Below are positions 30,532 to 42,748 of a stretch of 64,000 nt of DNA, piece by piece; positions within the stretch are counted from its first letter, which is position 1, and every line of letters begins with the position of its first letter. Origin of the DNA: Deinococcus gobiensis I-0 (GTDB lineage: Bacteria > Deinococcota > Deinococci > Deinococcales > Deinococcaceae); assembly GCF_000252445.1 (NCBI RefSeq), contig NC_017790.1, positions 239,001-303,000 of the forward strand. Direction: 5' to 3'. Under the pieces are notes generated by a model. It was not told where the DNA came from and made no database searches. It saw only the letters and a program-made list of their open reading frames with translations. Made by a program: the position numbers and the translations under genes.

Positions 30532-30945
30532 TCAGGAGGGGAGGCGGGCCGTATTCATCCAGAACGCCTCGACGGCCTGGACCACGCGGTCATAGTCGGG
30601 GTACGACACCGGTTTGCAGATGTAGCTGCTCGCGTGCGATTCGTAGGAGCGCCGCACGTCCTGCGGGGCGCTGCTCGTGCTGAACACCAGGATCGGCAGG
30701 TGGCGCAGTTCCTCGCTGGACTTGAGGTAGGCGATCAGCTCGAAGCCGTCCATGCGCGGCATGTTGATGTCCACGAGGAGCAGGTCCGGGAGGGGGTGCT
30801 GCTCGCGCAGGAGGCCCTGAAGGTGTTCGATGGCGAACAGCCCGTCCGCGCACACCGTGAACTGGGGCGGGACCGTCAGGGTCTCGAACGCGGCCTGGGT
30901 CAGGAAGGCGTCGGCCTCGCTGTCCTCTACCAGCAGAATCTGCAT
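30532..30945 (-). CDS. Single-domain response regulator (CheY/Rcp1-like)
   Basis: 137 residues, a lone receiver domain: acidic pair in LLVEDSEAD, phospho-acceptor Asp59 in LLLVDINMPRMDG, conserved Thr/Ser in LVFSTSSA and the lysine in ICKPVSYPD. The insertion before the phospho-site (LLREQHPLPD) and the STSS..D sequence are typical of Rcp1-type regulators that pair with phytochrome-like hybrid kinases. No kinase gene is adjacent. An in-frame ATG at 30975 lies seven bases after TAGAAT and may be the true leaderless start, adding ten residues. Confidence 0.9.
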   Translation of the reverse strand: MQILLVEDSEADAFLTQAAFETLTVPPQFTVCADGLFAIEHLQGLLREQHPLPDLLLVDINMPRMDGFELIAYLKSSEELRHLPILVFSTSSAPQDVRRSYESHASSYICKPVSYPDYDRVVQAVEAFWMNTARLPS

Positions 30946-31019
30946 CTGCCTGCCCGTTGTGCCTGAAGCCCTCATCTCTATCATTCTACATTGAGTCAGT
31001 AAGGAGAGCCTGTTCCAGG

Positions 31020-32189
<1,170 letters not shown>

Positions 32190-32230
32190 GCCCGCATGCT
32201 AGGGCGTGCGCGCGCGCCGGGGGGCGGGCT

Positions 32231-32279
32231 GGCCGGACAGGGGGGCGGCGCTTCGCCTGCGCCGCCCCCCTGTCCGGCC
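32231..32279. terminator. Perfect 21-bp inverted repeat
   Basis: GGCCGGACAGGGGGGCGGCGC (arm 1 at 32231-32251; arm 2 at 32259-32279) is repeated inverted without mismatch around a 7-base loop, TTCGCCT. It lies 20 bases after the stop of the minus-strand APC permease gene and 30 bases upstream of the aminotransferase promoter. Probably a transcription terminator or insulator, although no T-run follows. Confidence 0.65.
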
Positions 32280-32298
32280 CTTCACCCTCTAGGCGTTC

Positions 32299-34512
<2,214 letters not shown>

Positions 34513-34605
34513 ATCCGGCAGCTTACGATGCTGTGCGGGGGGTCAGCTTTGGGCGGCACTTCACCTTGCCCGGGTGTCGGGCTGCCGGCACCGTACCCTG
34601 GAACC

Positions 34606-35505
34606 ATGAGCGACCTGATCCCGCTGGCTCCCGGCGCGTTCCTGTTTCCCGGCGCGGTCAACAGCCTCGTGCTGGGGGCCGGGGAGGGGGACGGCGCGCT
34701 GCTGGTAGACACCGGTCTGGACGATTCGCATGCCCGCAAGCTGCTGCGCGCGGTGGCGGGGGCGGGCCTGCGGCCCTCGGCCATCCTGAATACGCACTCG
34801 CACGCCGACCACCACGGCGGCAACGCGCACATCCTGGGCAGGTTTCCGGAGGTGCCGGTGTACGCGCCCCCGCTGGAGGCGGCGATCATCAATCACCCCA
34901 TGCTGGAGCCGCTGTCGCTGTACGGTGCGTGGCCCCCGCGAGAGTTGCGCGGCAAGTTCCTGCTGGCCCCCGCCAGCCCCGCGCAGCCGGTGGGAGAGGG
35001 CCGGCAGGTGCTGGGCGGCGCGGAGGTCGAGCTGCTGGCCGTGCCGGGCCACGCCGCCCAGATGGTCGCGGTACGTGTGGGCGACGTGCTGTACGCCGCC
35101 GACGCCCTGTTCGGGCCGGCGGCCCTCGCGCGCCATCCTTTGACCTTCTGCGCCGATTCGGCCGCCCAGAAGGCGAGTGCCCGGCACCTGGGCACGCTGA
35201 CGGGCCTGCGCCTGACCGTGCCCGGTCACGGCGAGGCGACCGGGGACCTCGCCGGGCTGGTGGCCGGTAACCTCGGGGCCTACGGGCGCACCACCGGGGC
35301 GGTCCGGGAGGCGCTGGCGGCGGGCGAGGCGGGCGTGGACGAGCTGCTCGCGCGCGTATGCGCCGCGCTGGACGTGACGATGAAGGACGCGGCGGCCCTC
35401 GTCCTGAACCGCGCCGTGATCAGCGCCCACCTCGCCGAGCTGTGCGCCGGGGGCGAAGCGGCGCTGCGGGTGGACGCCAACCGGCTGATCTTCGCGCTGG
35501 CCTGA
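34606..35505 (+). CDS. MBL-fold metallohydrolase
   Basis: 299 residues. The metal site HSHADHHGG, then AVPGHAAQM, the Asp of AADALFG and PGHGEATGD complete the dinuclear zinc ligand set of the metallo-beta-lactamase fold. A C-terminal helical region (about 220-299) resembles the winged-helix tail of LACTB2/GloB-like hydrolases. The substrate is unknown. Divergent from the APC permease; the ATG follows TACCCT by six bases, a leaderless start. Confidence 0.88.
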   Translation: MSDLIPLAPGAFLFPGAVNSLVLGAGEGDGALLVDTGLDDSHARKLLRAVAGAGLRPSAILNTHSHADHHGGNAHILGRFPEVPVYAPPLEAAIINHPMLEPLSLYGAWPPRELRGKFLLAPASPAQPVGEGRQVLGGAEVELLAVPGHAAQMVAVRVGDVLYAADALFGPAALARHPLTFCADSAAQKASARHLGTLTGLRLTVPGHGEATGDLAGLVAGNLGAYGRTTGAVREALAAGEAGVDELLARVCAALDVTMKDAAALVLNRAVISAHLAELCAGGEAALRVDANRLIFALA

Positions 35506-35571
35506 CTGAAGGGTCAGAACGTGAAGAAACGGCTATGGGCGCGGTTTCCGGGCTGGGCGTAGCGTACCGCT

Positions 35572-36186
35572 ATGACCAAGAAGAGCAAGCCCTCCAAGAA
35601 AGCCCCGTTGCAGGAGACCTCGGACGGCGCGCCGGTCGCCGCCGCTGCCCAGAACACCGATCAGGCCGACGCCGCGCACCTGAACGTCACCAACAACGCC
35701 CTGGTGGACCACAACTACCTCTCGGAAGAGGAGTTTCAGGTCGTCTCCGAGACGCTCCAGCGCAACCTCTCGACGACCATCACCCTGTACCTGAAGTTCA
35801 AGAAGTACCACTGGGACATCCGGGGCCGTTTCTTCCGCGACCTGCACCTCGCCTACGACGAGTTCATCGACGAGTTCTTCGAGAGCATCGACGAGCAGGC
35901 CGAGCGCCTCGTCGCCCTGGGCGGCAGCCCGGCGAGCGCCCCGAGCGACCTCGAACGCTACAGCGTGATCAAGGTGCCCACCGAAACCGTGCGTGACGCC
36001 CGCACCCAGGTCGCCGACCTCGTGCAGGACCTGACCCGCATCTCCAAGGCCTACCGCGACGACAGCAAGACGGTGGACGACCACAACGACCCCGCCACCT
36101 CCGACATGTACAACGGCTACGCCGCGACCATCGACAAGATCCGCTGGATGCTCCAGGCAGTCATGGACGACGACCGCATGAACTGA
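35572..36186 (+). CDS. dps: Dps ferritin-like DNA-protection protein, Dps1 type
   Basis: 204 residues. A 12-mer iron-oxidising, DNA-binding ferritin that limits oxidative damage. The ferroxidase motif is KFKKYHWDIRGRFFRDLHLAYDEFIDEFFESIDEQAERL, here cited by parts: the HWDIRG histidine, the LAYDEF aspartate and the IDEQAERL glutamate. The first 55 or so residues are a Lys/Ala-rich extension followed by HLNVTNNALVDHNY, the long N-terminus that binds DNA and metal in Deinococcus Dps1. TAGCGT lies six bases before the ATG (leaderless), and a terminator follows. Confidence 0.95.
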   Translation: MTKKSKPSKKAPLQETSDGAPVAAAAQNTDQADAAHLNVTNNALVDHNYLSEEEFQVVSETLQRNLSTTITLYLKFKKYHWDIRGRFFRDLHLAYDEFIDEFFESIDEQAERLVALGGSPASAPSDLERYSVIKVPTETVRDARTQVADLVQDLTRISKAYRDDSKTVDDHNDPATSDMYNGYAATIDKIRWMLQAVMDDDRMN

Positions 36187-36209
36187 GCCCCGGTTTCCGG
36201 GCTTGTTCA

Positions 36210-36239
36210 GGCCGCCGGGCTCGCCCTGGCGGCCTTTTT
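36210..36239 (+). terminator. Intrinsic terminator after dps
   Basis: GGCCGCC / GGCGGCC stem, 11-base loop, and TTTTT immediately after (36235-36239). Confidence 0.88.
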
Positions 36240-36257
36240 CGGCTGGAGGTGCAGGTG

Positions 36258-36755
36258 GTGGGCAAACCCAAATTCGATTACGCGCTGCACTACGCCGAGC
36301 TCGACCTGCGCGCCCATCCCGAGCTGTACCGGGTGGGGACAGGCGAGCAGGGGGTGCTGCTGGTGCAGCCCTACAAGGCCGAAATCCTGCCGCACTGGCG
36401 TTTCGCCACGCCGGAGGTGGCCCGCGAGAGCAGCGAGAAGATCTATGCGATGTTTCTCGACTATCTCGCGCAGGGCGATTTCGTGGGGGCCGACATGGCC
36501 CGCAAGTTTCTCCAGATGGGCTATACCCGTTCGCGCCGCTACGCCAACCACAAGGGCGGCAAAAAATACGACGGCCCCGTGCCCGACGACAAGAAGGGCC
36601 AGAGCGGGGCGCACGGCCGCGCCGAACTGCCCCGCAGCCCCGAGGACCCGGTGAAGGCCGAGTCGGCGCGCATCTTCAAGGCGAAGTGGGCCCAGGCGGA
36701 GGAGAATGCCGACTACGCCGCGCGCAAGAAGGCCCACAAGGCGCAGTACGGCTGA
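36258..36755 (+). CDS. DUF4385 domain protein
   Basis: 165 residues from GTG 36258; GTG codons at 36249 and 36255 are alternatives, but GGAGG at 36245-36249 gives best spacing to 36258. The family pattern is clear: QPYKAEILPHWRFATP, GDFVGADMARKFLQMGYTRSRRYANHKGGKKY. The C-terminus is Lys/Ala-rich with a basic helix. DUF4385 has no established function; the highly basic, conserved RSRRYANHKGG suggests nucleic-acid or phosphate binding, which is a guess. Confidence 0.85.
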   Translation: MGKPKFDYALHYAELDLRAHPELYRVGTGEQGVLLVQPYKAEILPHWRFATPEVARESSEKIYAMFLDYLAQGDFVGADMARKFLQMGYTRSRRYANHKGGKKYDGPVPDDKKGQSGAHGRAELPRSPEDPVKAESARIFKAKWAQAEENADYAARKKAHKAQYG

Positions 36756-36804
36756 GCTGCGCGGCGACACGGTCTGCCCACCTTGAGCGCGGTATGCTGA
36801 GGTT

Positions 36805-36849
36805 ATGCACCTTCCCGTAAGTCACATCCTGGCCGGGGGCCGCGCGTGA
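36805..36849 (+). CDS. 14-codon leaderless leader ORF of ftsY
   Basis: ATG 36805 lies exactly six bases after a TATGCT box (36793-36798), the leaderless arrangement used by many genes here. It encodes MHLPVSHILAGGRA and its TGA overlaps the GTG start of ftsY by two bases (GCGTGA). If translated, ribosomes finishing it would be placed on the ftsY start. No homology can be assessed at this length, and the coding claim rests on the promoter spacing and stop/start overlap only. Confidence 0.45.
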   Translation: MHLPVSHILAGGRA

Positions 36850-37793
36850 GCTGGCTCGACCGTCTGCGCGCCGGCCTGAGCAAGACGCGCGCGCAGCTCA
36901 GCGGCACGGCCGATCTGGAAGGCGACGTGCAGGCGGCCTTCACGCGCATGGATACCATCGAGGACCTCGAATACGCGCTGATCGCCGCCGATGTGGGCCG
37001 CGCCGCGACCGAGGAGATCATCGAGGACATCCGGCGGATCGGGGGCGGCAACCTGCAAGACGCCCTGATGCAGGCGCTGACGCTGCAGCTCGAACCCGAC
37101 GCCCGGCGCGCCGAGTTCCGCAAGCTGGGGTTCTCGCCCGACGTGGGGCGCGGCCGGGTGGACCCCAAGGGCCACGTGGTCATGGTGATCGGCGTGAACG
37201 GCGTGGGCAAGACGACCACCATCGCCAAGCTCGGGCAGTACTACATGGAGCGCGGCAAGAGCGTGATGTTCGCGGCCGGCGACACCTTCCGCGCGGCGGC
37301 GGGCGCGCAGCTCGGCGTGTGGGGCGACCGCCTCGGCGTGCCGGTGGTGCAGGGCCCCGACGGCGGCGACCCGGCGGCGGTGGCCTTCGACGCGGCGAGC
37401 GCCCGCAAGGCGCGCGGCACCGACCTGCTGCTCATCGACACGGCCGGACGCCTGCACAACAAGCACAACCTGATGGAAGAGCTGAAGAAGGTGCAGCGCG
37501 TGGTGGACAAGGCCGACCCCGGCGAGCCGGCCGAGGTGTGGCTGGTGCTCGACGCCGTGACGGGCCAGAACGGGCTGCAACAGGCCAAGAAGTTCCACGA
37601 GTCCACACCGCTGACCGGCGTCGTCGTGACCAAGCTCGACGGCACGGCCAAGGGCGGCATCCTGGTGCCCATCGTGCGTGAGCTGGGCGTGCCCATCAAG
37701 TTCATCGGGGTGGGCGAGCAGGCCGGCGATCTCCAGCCCTTCGACAGCCGCGATTTCGTGCGGGCGCTGTTCGACGTGCAGCTGCCGCAGTAG
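36846..37793 (+). CDS. ftsY: Signal recognition particle receptor FtsY
   Basis: 315 residues, a short FtsY without the long acidic A domain. It pairs with Ffh at the membrane to deliver nascent membrane proteins, with GTP hydrolysis by both. NG-domain motifs: G1 GVNGVGKTTTIAKL, the GDTFRAAA insertion-box segment, G3 DTAGRLHNK, G4 TKLDGTAKGG and closing GVGEQAGDLQPFD. The N-terminus MSWLDRLRAGLSKTR is an amphipathic membrane-targeting helix. The start is the GTG at 36846, with GGGGG upstream, overlapping the leader ORF stop. Confidence 0.95.
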   Translation: MSWLDRLRAGLSKTRAQLSGTADLEGDVQAAFTRMDTIEDLEYALIAADVGRAATEEIIEDIRRIGGGNLQDALMQALTLQLEPDARRAEFRKLGFSPDVGRGRVDPKGHVVMVIGVNGVGKTTTIAKLGQYYMERGKSVMFAAGDTFRAAAGAQLGVWGDRLGVPVVQGPDGGDPAAVAFDAASARKARGTDLLLIDTAGRLHNKHNLMEELKKVQRVVDKADPGEPAEVWLVLDAVTGQNGLQQAKKFHESTPLTGVVVTKLDGTAKGGILVPIVRELGVPIKFIGVGEQAGDLQPFDSRDFVRALFDVQLPQ

Positions 37794-37902
37794 TCCAGGC
37801 GCACCTTCATTTTCGCGGCTGTCACGGACCGGACAGGCCTGACTTTCTAGTTTGTAGGGACATCAGTCGCCGGTGGGTGTGTTGCCGGCGCCAAGGACCC
37901 CT

Positions 37903-38475
37903 ATGACCTGTCGCCCACTGCCCCTACTGCTCCTCCCCCTCCTGCTCGCCGCCTGTGGAAGCGCGGTGAAGGGAAGTGTCGGGACGGCTCCCGATCCTGC
38001 GCCCGCGCCCACACCCATCGGCTCCGTCGCCAAGCCGGACCCCGGCGACCAGACCCAGAGCGCCGAGGAAGCGCAGCTGCTGCGCGAGCTGAATGCTGCG
38101 CGCGCCGTGGGCCGGACCTGCGGCGGCCAGTACATGCCCGCCGTACCCGCCGTCACCTGGAACGGCTATCTGGCCAAGTCGGCGCGGGCTTACGTGCAGG
38201 ACATGGCGACGCGGGGCTTTTTCGCGCACGTGGACCCCGACGGTCGCTGGCCCCAGCAGCGCGCCGAGGCGGCCGGATACACCGGCTGGACCAACATCGG
38301 CGAGAACATCGTCGGCGGTTACGCCGTGGGCGAGATGACGGCGGCGTGGCTCGCCAGCCCCGACCACTGCGCGGCCCTCATGTCCCCCGAGTACAAGGAA
38401 GTCGGCGTGGCCTTCATGCAGGAGGCGGGGCACGCGTTCAGCACCTACGGCGTTCAGGAGTTCGGCAGCCGCTGA
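37903..38475 (+). CDS. CAP/SCP-domain lipoprotein
   Basis: 190 residues. Signal peptide of about 18 residues ending in the lipobox LLAAC (Cys18), then a Pro/Ala linker, then a CAP domain from about residue 55: ELNAARA, VTWNGYLAKSARAYVQDMA, the FFAHVDPDGRWPQQR histidine region, NIGENIVGGY and SPDHCAALMSPEYKEVGV. Bacterial CAP proteins are secreted, often envelope-associated, of largely unknown activity. ATG 37903 has AAGGA upstream. Confidence 0.88.
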   Translation: MTCRPLPLLLLPLLLAACGSAVKGSVGTAPDPAPAPTPIGSVAKPDPGDQTQSAEEAQLLRELNAARAVGRTCGGQYMPAVPAVTWNGYLAKSARAYVQDMATRGFFAHVDPDGRWPQQRAEAAGYTGWTNIGENIVGGYAVGEMTAAWLASPDHCAALMSPEYKEVGVAFMQEAGHAFSTYGVQEFGSR

Positions 38476-38494
38476 GGACCTGTGCCTGCTGGCG

Positions 38495-40033
38495 TCAGCG
38501 GTCGGGCGTGTAGGGTGAGCCGCCGATGTACAGCAGGTCCTGGTCGTAGCGCGCGAAGAACAGGCGCTGCTCCTCGCCGCCCTGGCCCCTGAGGGTGAGG
38601 CCGTAGCCGCTGACCGCGTAGGTGCCGCCGGTCTTGCGGGAACTGCTCACCGCGACGCCGGGGCCGCTGCTGCCCCCGAAACGCCCGCCGCTGAAGGTGC
38701 CGTCGGGCCGGAAGGTGTAGGTGCCGCCGCCCACCACCATCAGGTCGCCGCCCAGCGCCGTGTTGCCGCCGCCCGAGATGGTCTGGAAGGCGCCATTGAG
38801 CTTCGTTCCGGCGGGCAGGGCCCTGGACTCGCCCTTGACCTCGAAGGTGCCGGTCTTGCCGTCCCCCCAGCGGATCACGAAGTCCTTGCCCTGACGGGTC
38901 CACTTGCCCCATTTCTGCGGTTCGAGCTGGCGCGACAGTTTGTAGTTGAAGCTGCCCGGCGCCCAGTAGGGGTCGTTGTAGACGGTGCCGTCCTTCAGGA
39001 ACAGCGAGACGGGGTAGGTCGTCAGGACCATGCCGCCCACCCCGATACCGGTGGACTGTTCGATGTAGGCGCCCAGAATCTCGCTGTCCTTCAGGCCCTG
39101 CCCGGCGGCCACCAGAAATTTCTCGGCCGGCTGGGCCTTGAACTGCCAGCCCGCGTCCACGACGGCGAGGGTGGATTGCTTGAGTCCGGCCGCCTGCGCG
39201 GCGCTCAGGACCACGCAGCTGTCCAGGGTAATGCCGGTGACGTGGTCGAACTCGCGGACTCGCCCGGCCACCGTCACCTGTCCCTTGGGCGGGTTGTCGG
39301 CATCGTTCGCCATGTCGTAGCAGTACACGTCGAAGCGCGCCGCGCGCCGGTCGTCCTCCTGCGTGATGGAGCGCGAACGCTGCGTGGTGCCGCTCACGGC
39401 GATGACCGTCCCTAGCGACTGCAACTTCTTCAGGCCAGCGGCGTCCTGCTGTTGCCCGCTCGCCTTGCCCAGCGGCGCGAGGGTCTGTGCCATGAGCGAC
39501 GAGAGCTGCGCGACGCTGTAGACGGCCACATTGGCGCTGGCACCGGCTGGGCGGGAAGAGGCGGAGGCGGACGGCGTGGGGGCAGCGCCGCCCGTGCCCA
39601 GCGCGGCCGCGAGGTTGGGCACCTGAGCGCGCACGTCGAAGGTGTCCGACGAAAACTGGGTCGCCAGGGCCGGGCACGACCGGCTGGCGGGCCCGAGCTT
39701 CTGTAGGGCGCTGTCCAGCGCCTGGAGGCTGCCGGCCATGTCCGCCCGCAACTGCGTGAGGGCCGCCCGGCCGACCCGCTGCGTCAGCTGCGCCTCGAAG
39801 GCCCCGAGGTTCTGGGCCTTGATCCACGCGGCGTAGGCCTGATTCACCTTCGCGGCGCTGGCGGGGTCGCGTTTCACGCAGGTGTCGCGCAGGTAGCCGG
39901 CCCCGACATACAGGGCGTAGGCCGTGCCGAGGGCCTTGAGGTCGGCGCTGCCCGCCCCCTGGGCCACTGCGCCGGGCCACAGGGAGGGGACGAGGGCCAG
40001 GCCCGCGAGCAGCGCCGTGCGTCTGGGACTCAT
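38495..40033 (-). CDS. Secreted protein of unknown function
   Basis: 512 residues. A clear signal peptide (MSPRRTALLAGLALVPSLWPGAVAQ, cited to its 20th residue region) with cleavage near residue 25. Residues 25-150 look helical with three cysteines. A Pro/Ser/Ala linker lies around 150-170, and the C-terminal half is Gly/Thr-rich and beta-strand-like (GGTYTFRPDGTFSGG, GYGLTLRGQGG), resembling a lipocalin-like or beta-barrel fold of surface proteins. I do not recognise the family. The start lies six bases after TAAGGT, which may also serve as a ribosome site (AGGTGGGG). It converges on the CAP lipoprotein gene. Confidence 0.75.
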   Translation of the reverse strand: MSPRRTALLAGLALVPSLWPGAVAQGAGSADLKALGTAYALYVGAGYLRDTCVKRDPASAAKVNQAYAAWIKAQNLGAFEAQLTQRVGRAALTQLRADMAGSLQALDSALQKLGPASRSCPALATQFSSDTFDVRAQVPNLAAALGTGGAAPTPSASASSRPAGASANVAVYSVAQLSSLMAQTLAPLGKASGQQQDAAGLKKLQSLGTVIAVSGTTQRSRSITQEDDRRAARFDVYCYDMANDADNPPKGQVTVAGRVREFDHVTGITLDSCVVLSAAQAAGLKQSTLAVVDAGWQFKAQPAEKFLVAAGQGLKDSEILGAYIEQSTGIGVGGMVLTTYPVSLFLKDGTVYNDPYWAPGSFNYKLSRQLEPQKWGKWTRQGKDFVIRWGDGKTGTFEVKGESRALPAGTKLNGAFQTISGGGNTALGGDLMVVGGGTYTFRPDGTFSGGRFGGSSGPGVAVSSSRKTGGTYAVSGYGLTLRGQGGEEQRLFFARYDQDLLYIGGSPYTPDR

Positions 40034-40044
40034 GCCCCACCTTA

Positions 40045-40060
40045 CTCAGGCCTGCCTGAG
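40045..40060. promoter_or_regulatory. 16-bp palindrome in the promoter of the secreted-protein gene
   Basis: CTCAGGC-CT-GCCTGAG, a perfect two-fold symmetric sequence 12 bases upstream of the start codon at 40033, overlapping the expected -10/-35 region. It could be a repressor operator. Confidence 0.45.
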
Positions 40061-40069
40061 TGCCCCGCG

Positions 40070-40098
40070 AAAAAGGGGGCGGCCCGCTTGAGACCGCC
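40070..40098 (-). terminator. Intrinsic terminator of the liv operon
   Basis: On the minus strand GGCGG...CCGCC (arms at 40098-40094 and 40082-40078) followed by CCC and five T, 20 bases after the livF stop. Confidence 0.7.
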
Positions 40099-40119
40099 TT
40101 CATGAAGGTGAGGGCGGGG

Positions 40120-40836
40120 TCAGCCGCCCAGGTACGCCTGCAACACCCGCTCGTCGCTCACGAGGTCGCGGCTGGGGCCCTCCAGGGTGATCTGCCCGGC
40201 TTCAAGGACGTAGGTGCGGTGGCTGCTCTGCATGGCGAGGCGGGCGTTCTGCTCGACGAGCAGGATGGTCACGCCCTGCTCGTTCAGCTCGCGGATGATG
40301 GCGAAGATCTCGCGCACGATGATGGGCGCCAGCCCTAGCGACGGCTCGTCGAGGAGCAGCAGCTTGGGCCGGCTCATCAGGGCGCGGGCAATCGCCAGCA
40401 TCTGCTGTTCGCCGCCCGAGAGCGTGCCCGCGAGCTGGCCCCGGCGCTCGCCCAGGCGCGGAAAGCGCCCGTACATCCGGGCGATGTCGGCCTTTACCCC
40501 GGCGGCGTCGCGGCGGGTGTAGGCCCCCAGTTCCAGGTTGTCCTGGATGCTCTGGCGCGCGAGGACCTGCCGCCCCTCCGGACTCTGCGCGATGCCCAGG
40601 CGCACGGCCTCGTCGGTCGGAATACGGGAGATGTCGCGCCCGCCGAAGCGCACGCTGCCCGCCACCGGCCGCAGCATCCGCGAGACGGCGCGCAGGGTGG
40701 TCGTCTTGCCCGCGCCGTTCGCGCCGATGAGGGTGACGATCTCGCCCTCCTCGACGTGCAGCGACAGCCCGCGCACCGCCTGGATGGCGCCGTAGTTGAC
40801 GCTGAGGTTCTCGATTTCCAGCAGGGGCACGGTCAC
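40120..40836 (-). CDS. livF: Branched-chain amino acid ABC transporter, ATP-binding protein LivF
   Basis: 238 residues. One of two ATPases of the high-affinity Leu/Ile/Val importer. Walker A GANGAGKTT, Q-loop QSPEGRQV, signature LSGGEQQMLAIARAL, Walker B LLLLDEPSLGLAP, H-loop VEQNARLA. The sequence IGANGAGKTTTLRA plus EPSLGLAPI distinguishes LivF from LivG. The GTG start overlaps the livG stop (GAGTGACC); a second in-frame GTG six bases on is possible. Last gene of the operon. Confidence 0.93.
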   Translation of the reverse strand: MTVPLLEIENLSVNYGAIQAVRGLSLHVEEGEIVTLIGANGAGKTTTLRAVSRMLRPVAGSVRFGGRDISRIPTDEAVRLGIAQSPEGRQVLARQSIQDNLELGAYTRRDAAGVKADIARMYGRFPRLGERRGQLAGTLSGGEQQMLAIARALMSRPKLLLLDEPSLGLAPIIVREIFAIIRELNEQGVTILLVEQNARLAMQSSHRTYVLEAGQITLEGPSRDLVSDERVLQAYLGG

Positions 40837-41611
40837 TCGCCTCCCAGGTAGGCCTCGACGACCCGGGGGTCGCGCTGCACGCTCGCGGGGTCGCCCACCG
40901 CGATGAGTTGCCCGAAATTCAGCACGGCCACGCGGTCGCACAGGCCCATGACGAGCGGCACGTGGTGTTCGATGAGCAGCACCGTCAGGTCGAAGCGGTC
41001 GCGCACCTCGCGGATAAAGCTGGTGAGTTGCCCCTTCTCGGCCGTGTTCATGCCGGCGGCCGGCTCGTCGAGCAGCAGCACGCGCGGTTCGGTCGCCAGG
41101 GCGCGGGCGATCTCCAGCCGCCGCTGGTCGCCGTAGGAGAAGTTGCCCGCCAGTTCGCCCGCCCGGTCCGACAGGCCCACGAGGTCGAGCAGGTCCCAGG
41201 CGCGGCGCGTGGCGGCGTCCTCCTCGGCGCGCGCCAGCCCGAAGACGCCCTGCCACAGCCCGGCGCGGGTGCGCAGGTGCCCGGCGATCTTCACGTTTTC
41301 CAGCGCCGAGAGGCCCCGGAACAGCCGGATGTTCTGGAAGGTGCGGCTCAGGCCCAGGCCGGCGACCCGGTGCGGCGCGAGGCCGGTCACGCGCGTGCCC
41401 CTGTAGGTCAGGGTGCCGCTGCTGGGGGGCGTCAGGCCGGTCATGAGGTTGAACAGCGTGGTCTTGCCCGCGCCGTTGGGGCCGATCAGCCCGAAGATCT
41501 CGCCCTCGCGCACTTCGAAGCTCACGTCGTTCACCGCGATCAGCCCGCCGAAGCGCCGGGTCATGTGGCGCGCCTCCAGGACGGTCGGGGCCACGACAGT
41601 TGCGGAGGCGG

Positions 41612-41615
<4 letters not shown>
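40833..41615 (-). CDS. livG: Branched-chain amino acid ABC transporter, ATP-binding protein LivG
   Basis: 260 residues. Walker [36 protein letters not shown] (the LivG Q-loop region), signature [15 protein letters not shown], Walker [12 protein letters not shown] and H-loop [11 protein letters not shown]. The non-canonical FSYGDQ signature and AGMN after Walker B are typical of LivG. The ATG overlaps the livM stop (ATGA) and the stop overlaps livF. Confidence 0.93.
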
Positions 41616-42544
<929 letters not shown>

Positions 42545-42748
42545 AGATAGACTCCGATTGAATCGGTAATGGAAGGACTCCATTCGAGCGAAGCGAGGAG
42601 GAGAGGAAGGGATCGCGGACGTGGAGTCAGGCGCATGTGGACCTGCGAGAAATGGGCCAGGAAAGGCGAGGGGCCGCCCCTGAACCGGAGGCCACCTTGG
42701 GCAGGGGTGCTCTTTTCCGGGTTGTCCACGAAACAGGCACTGTCCCGC

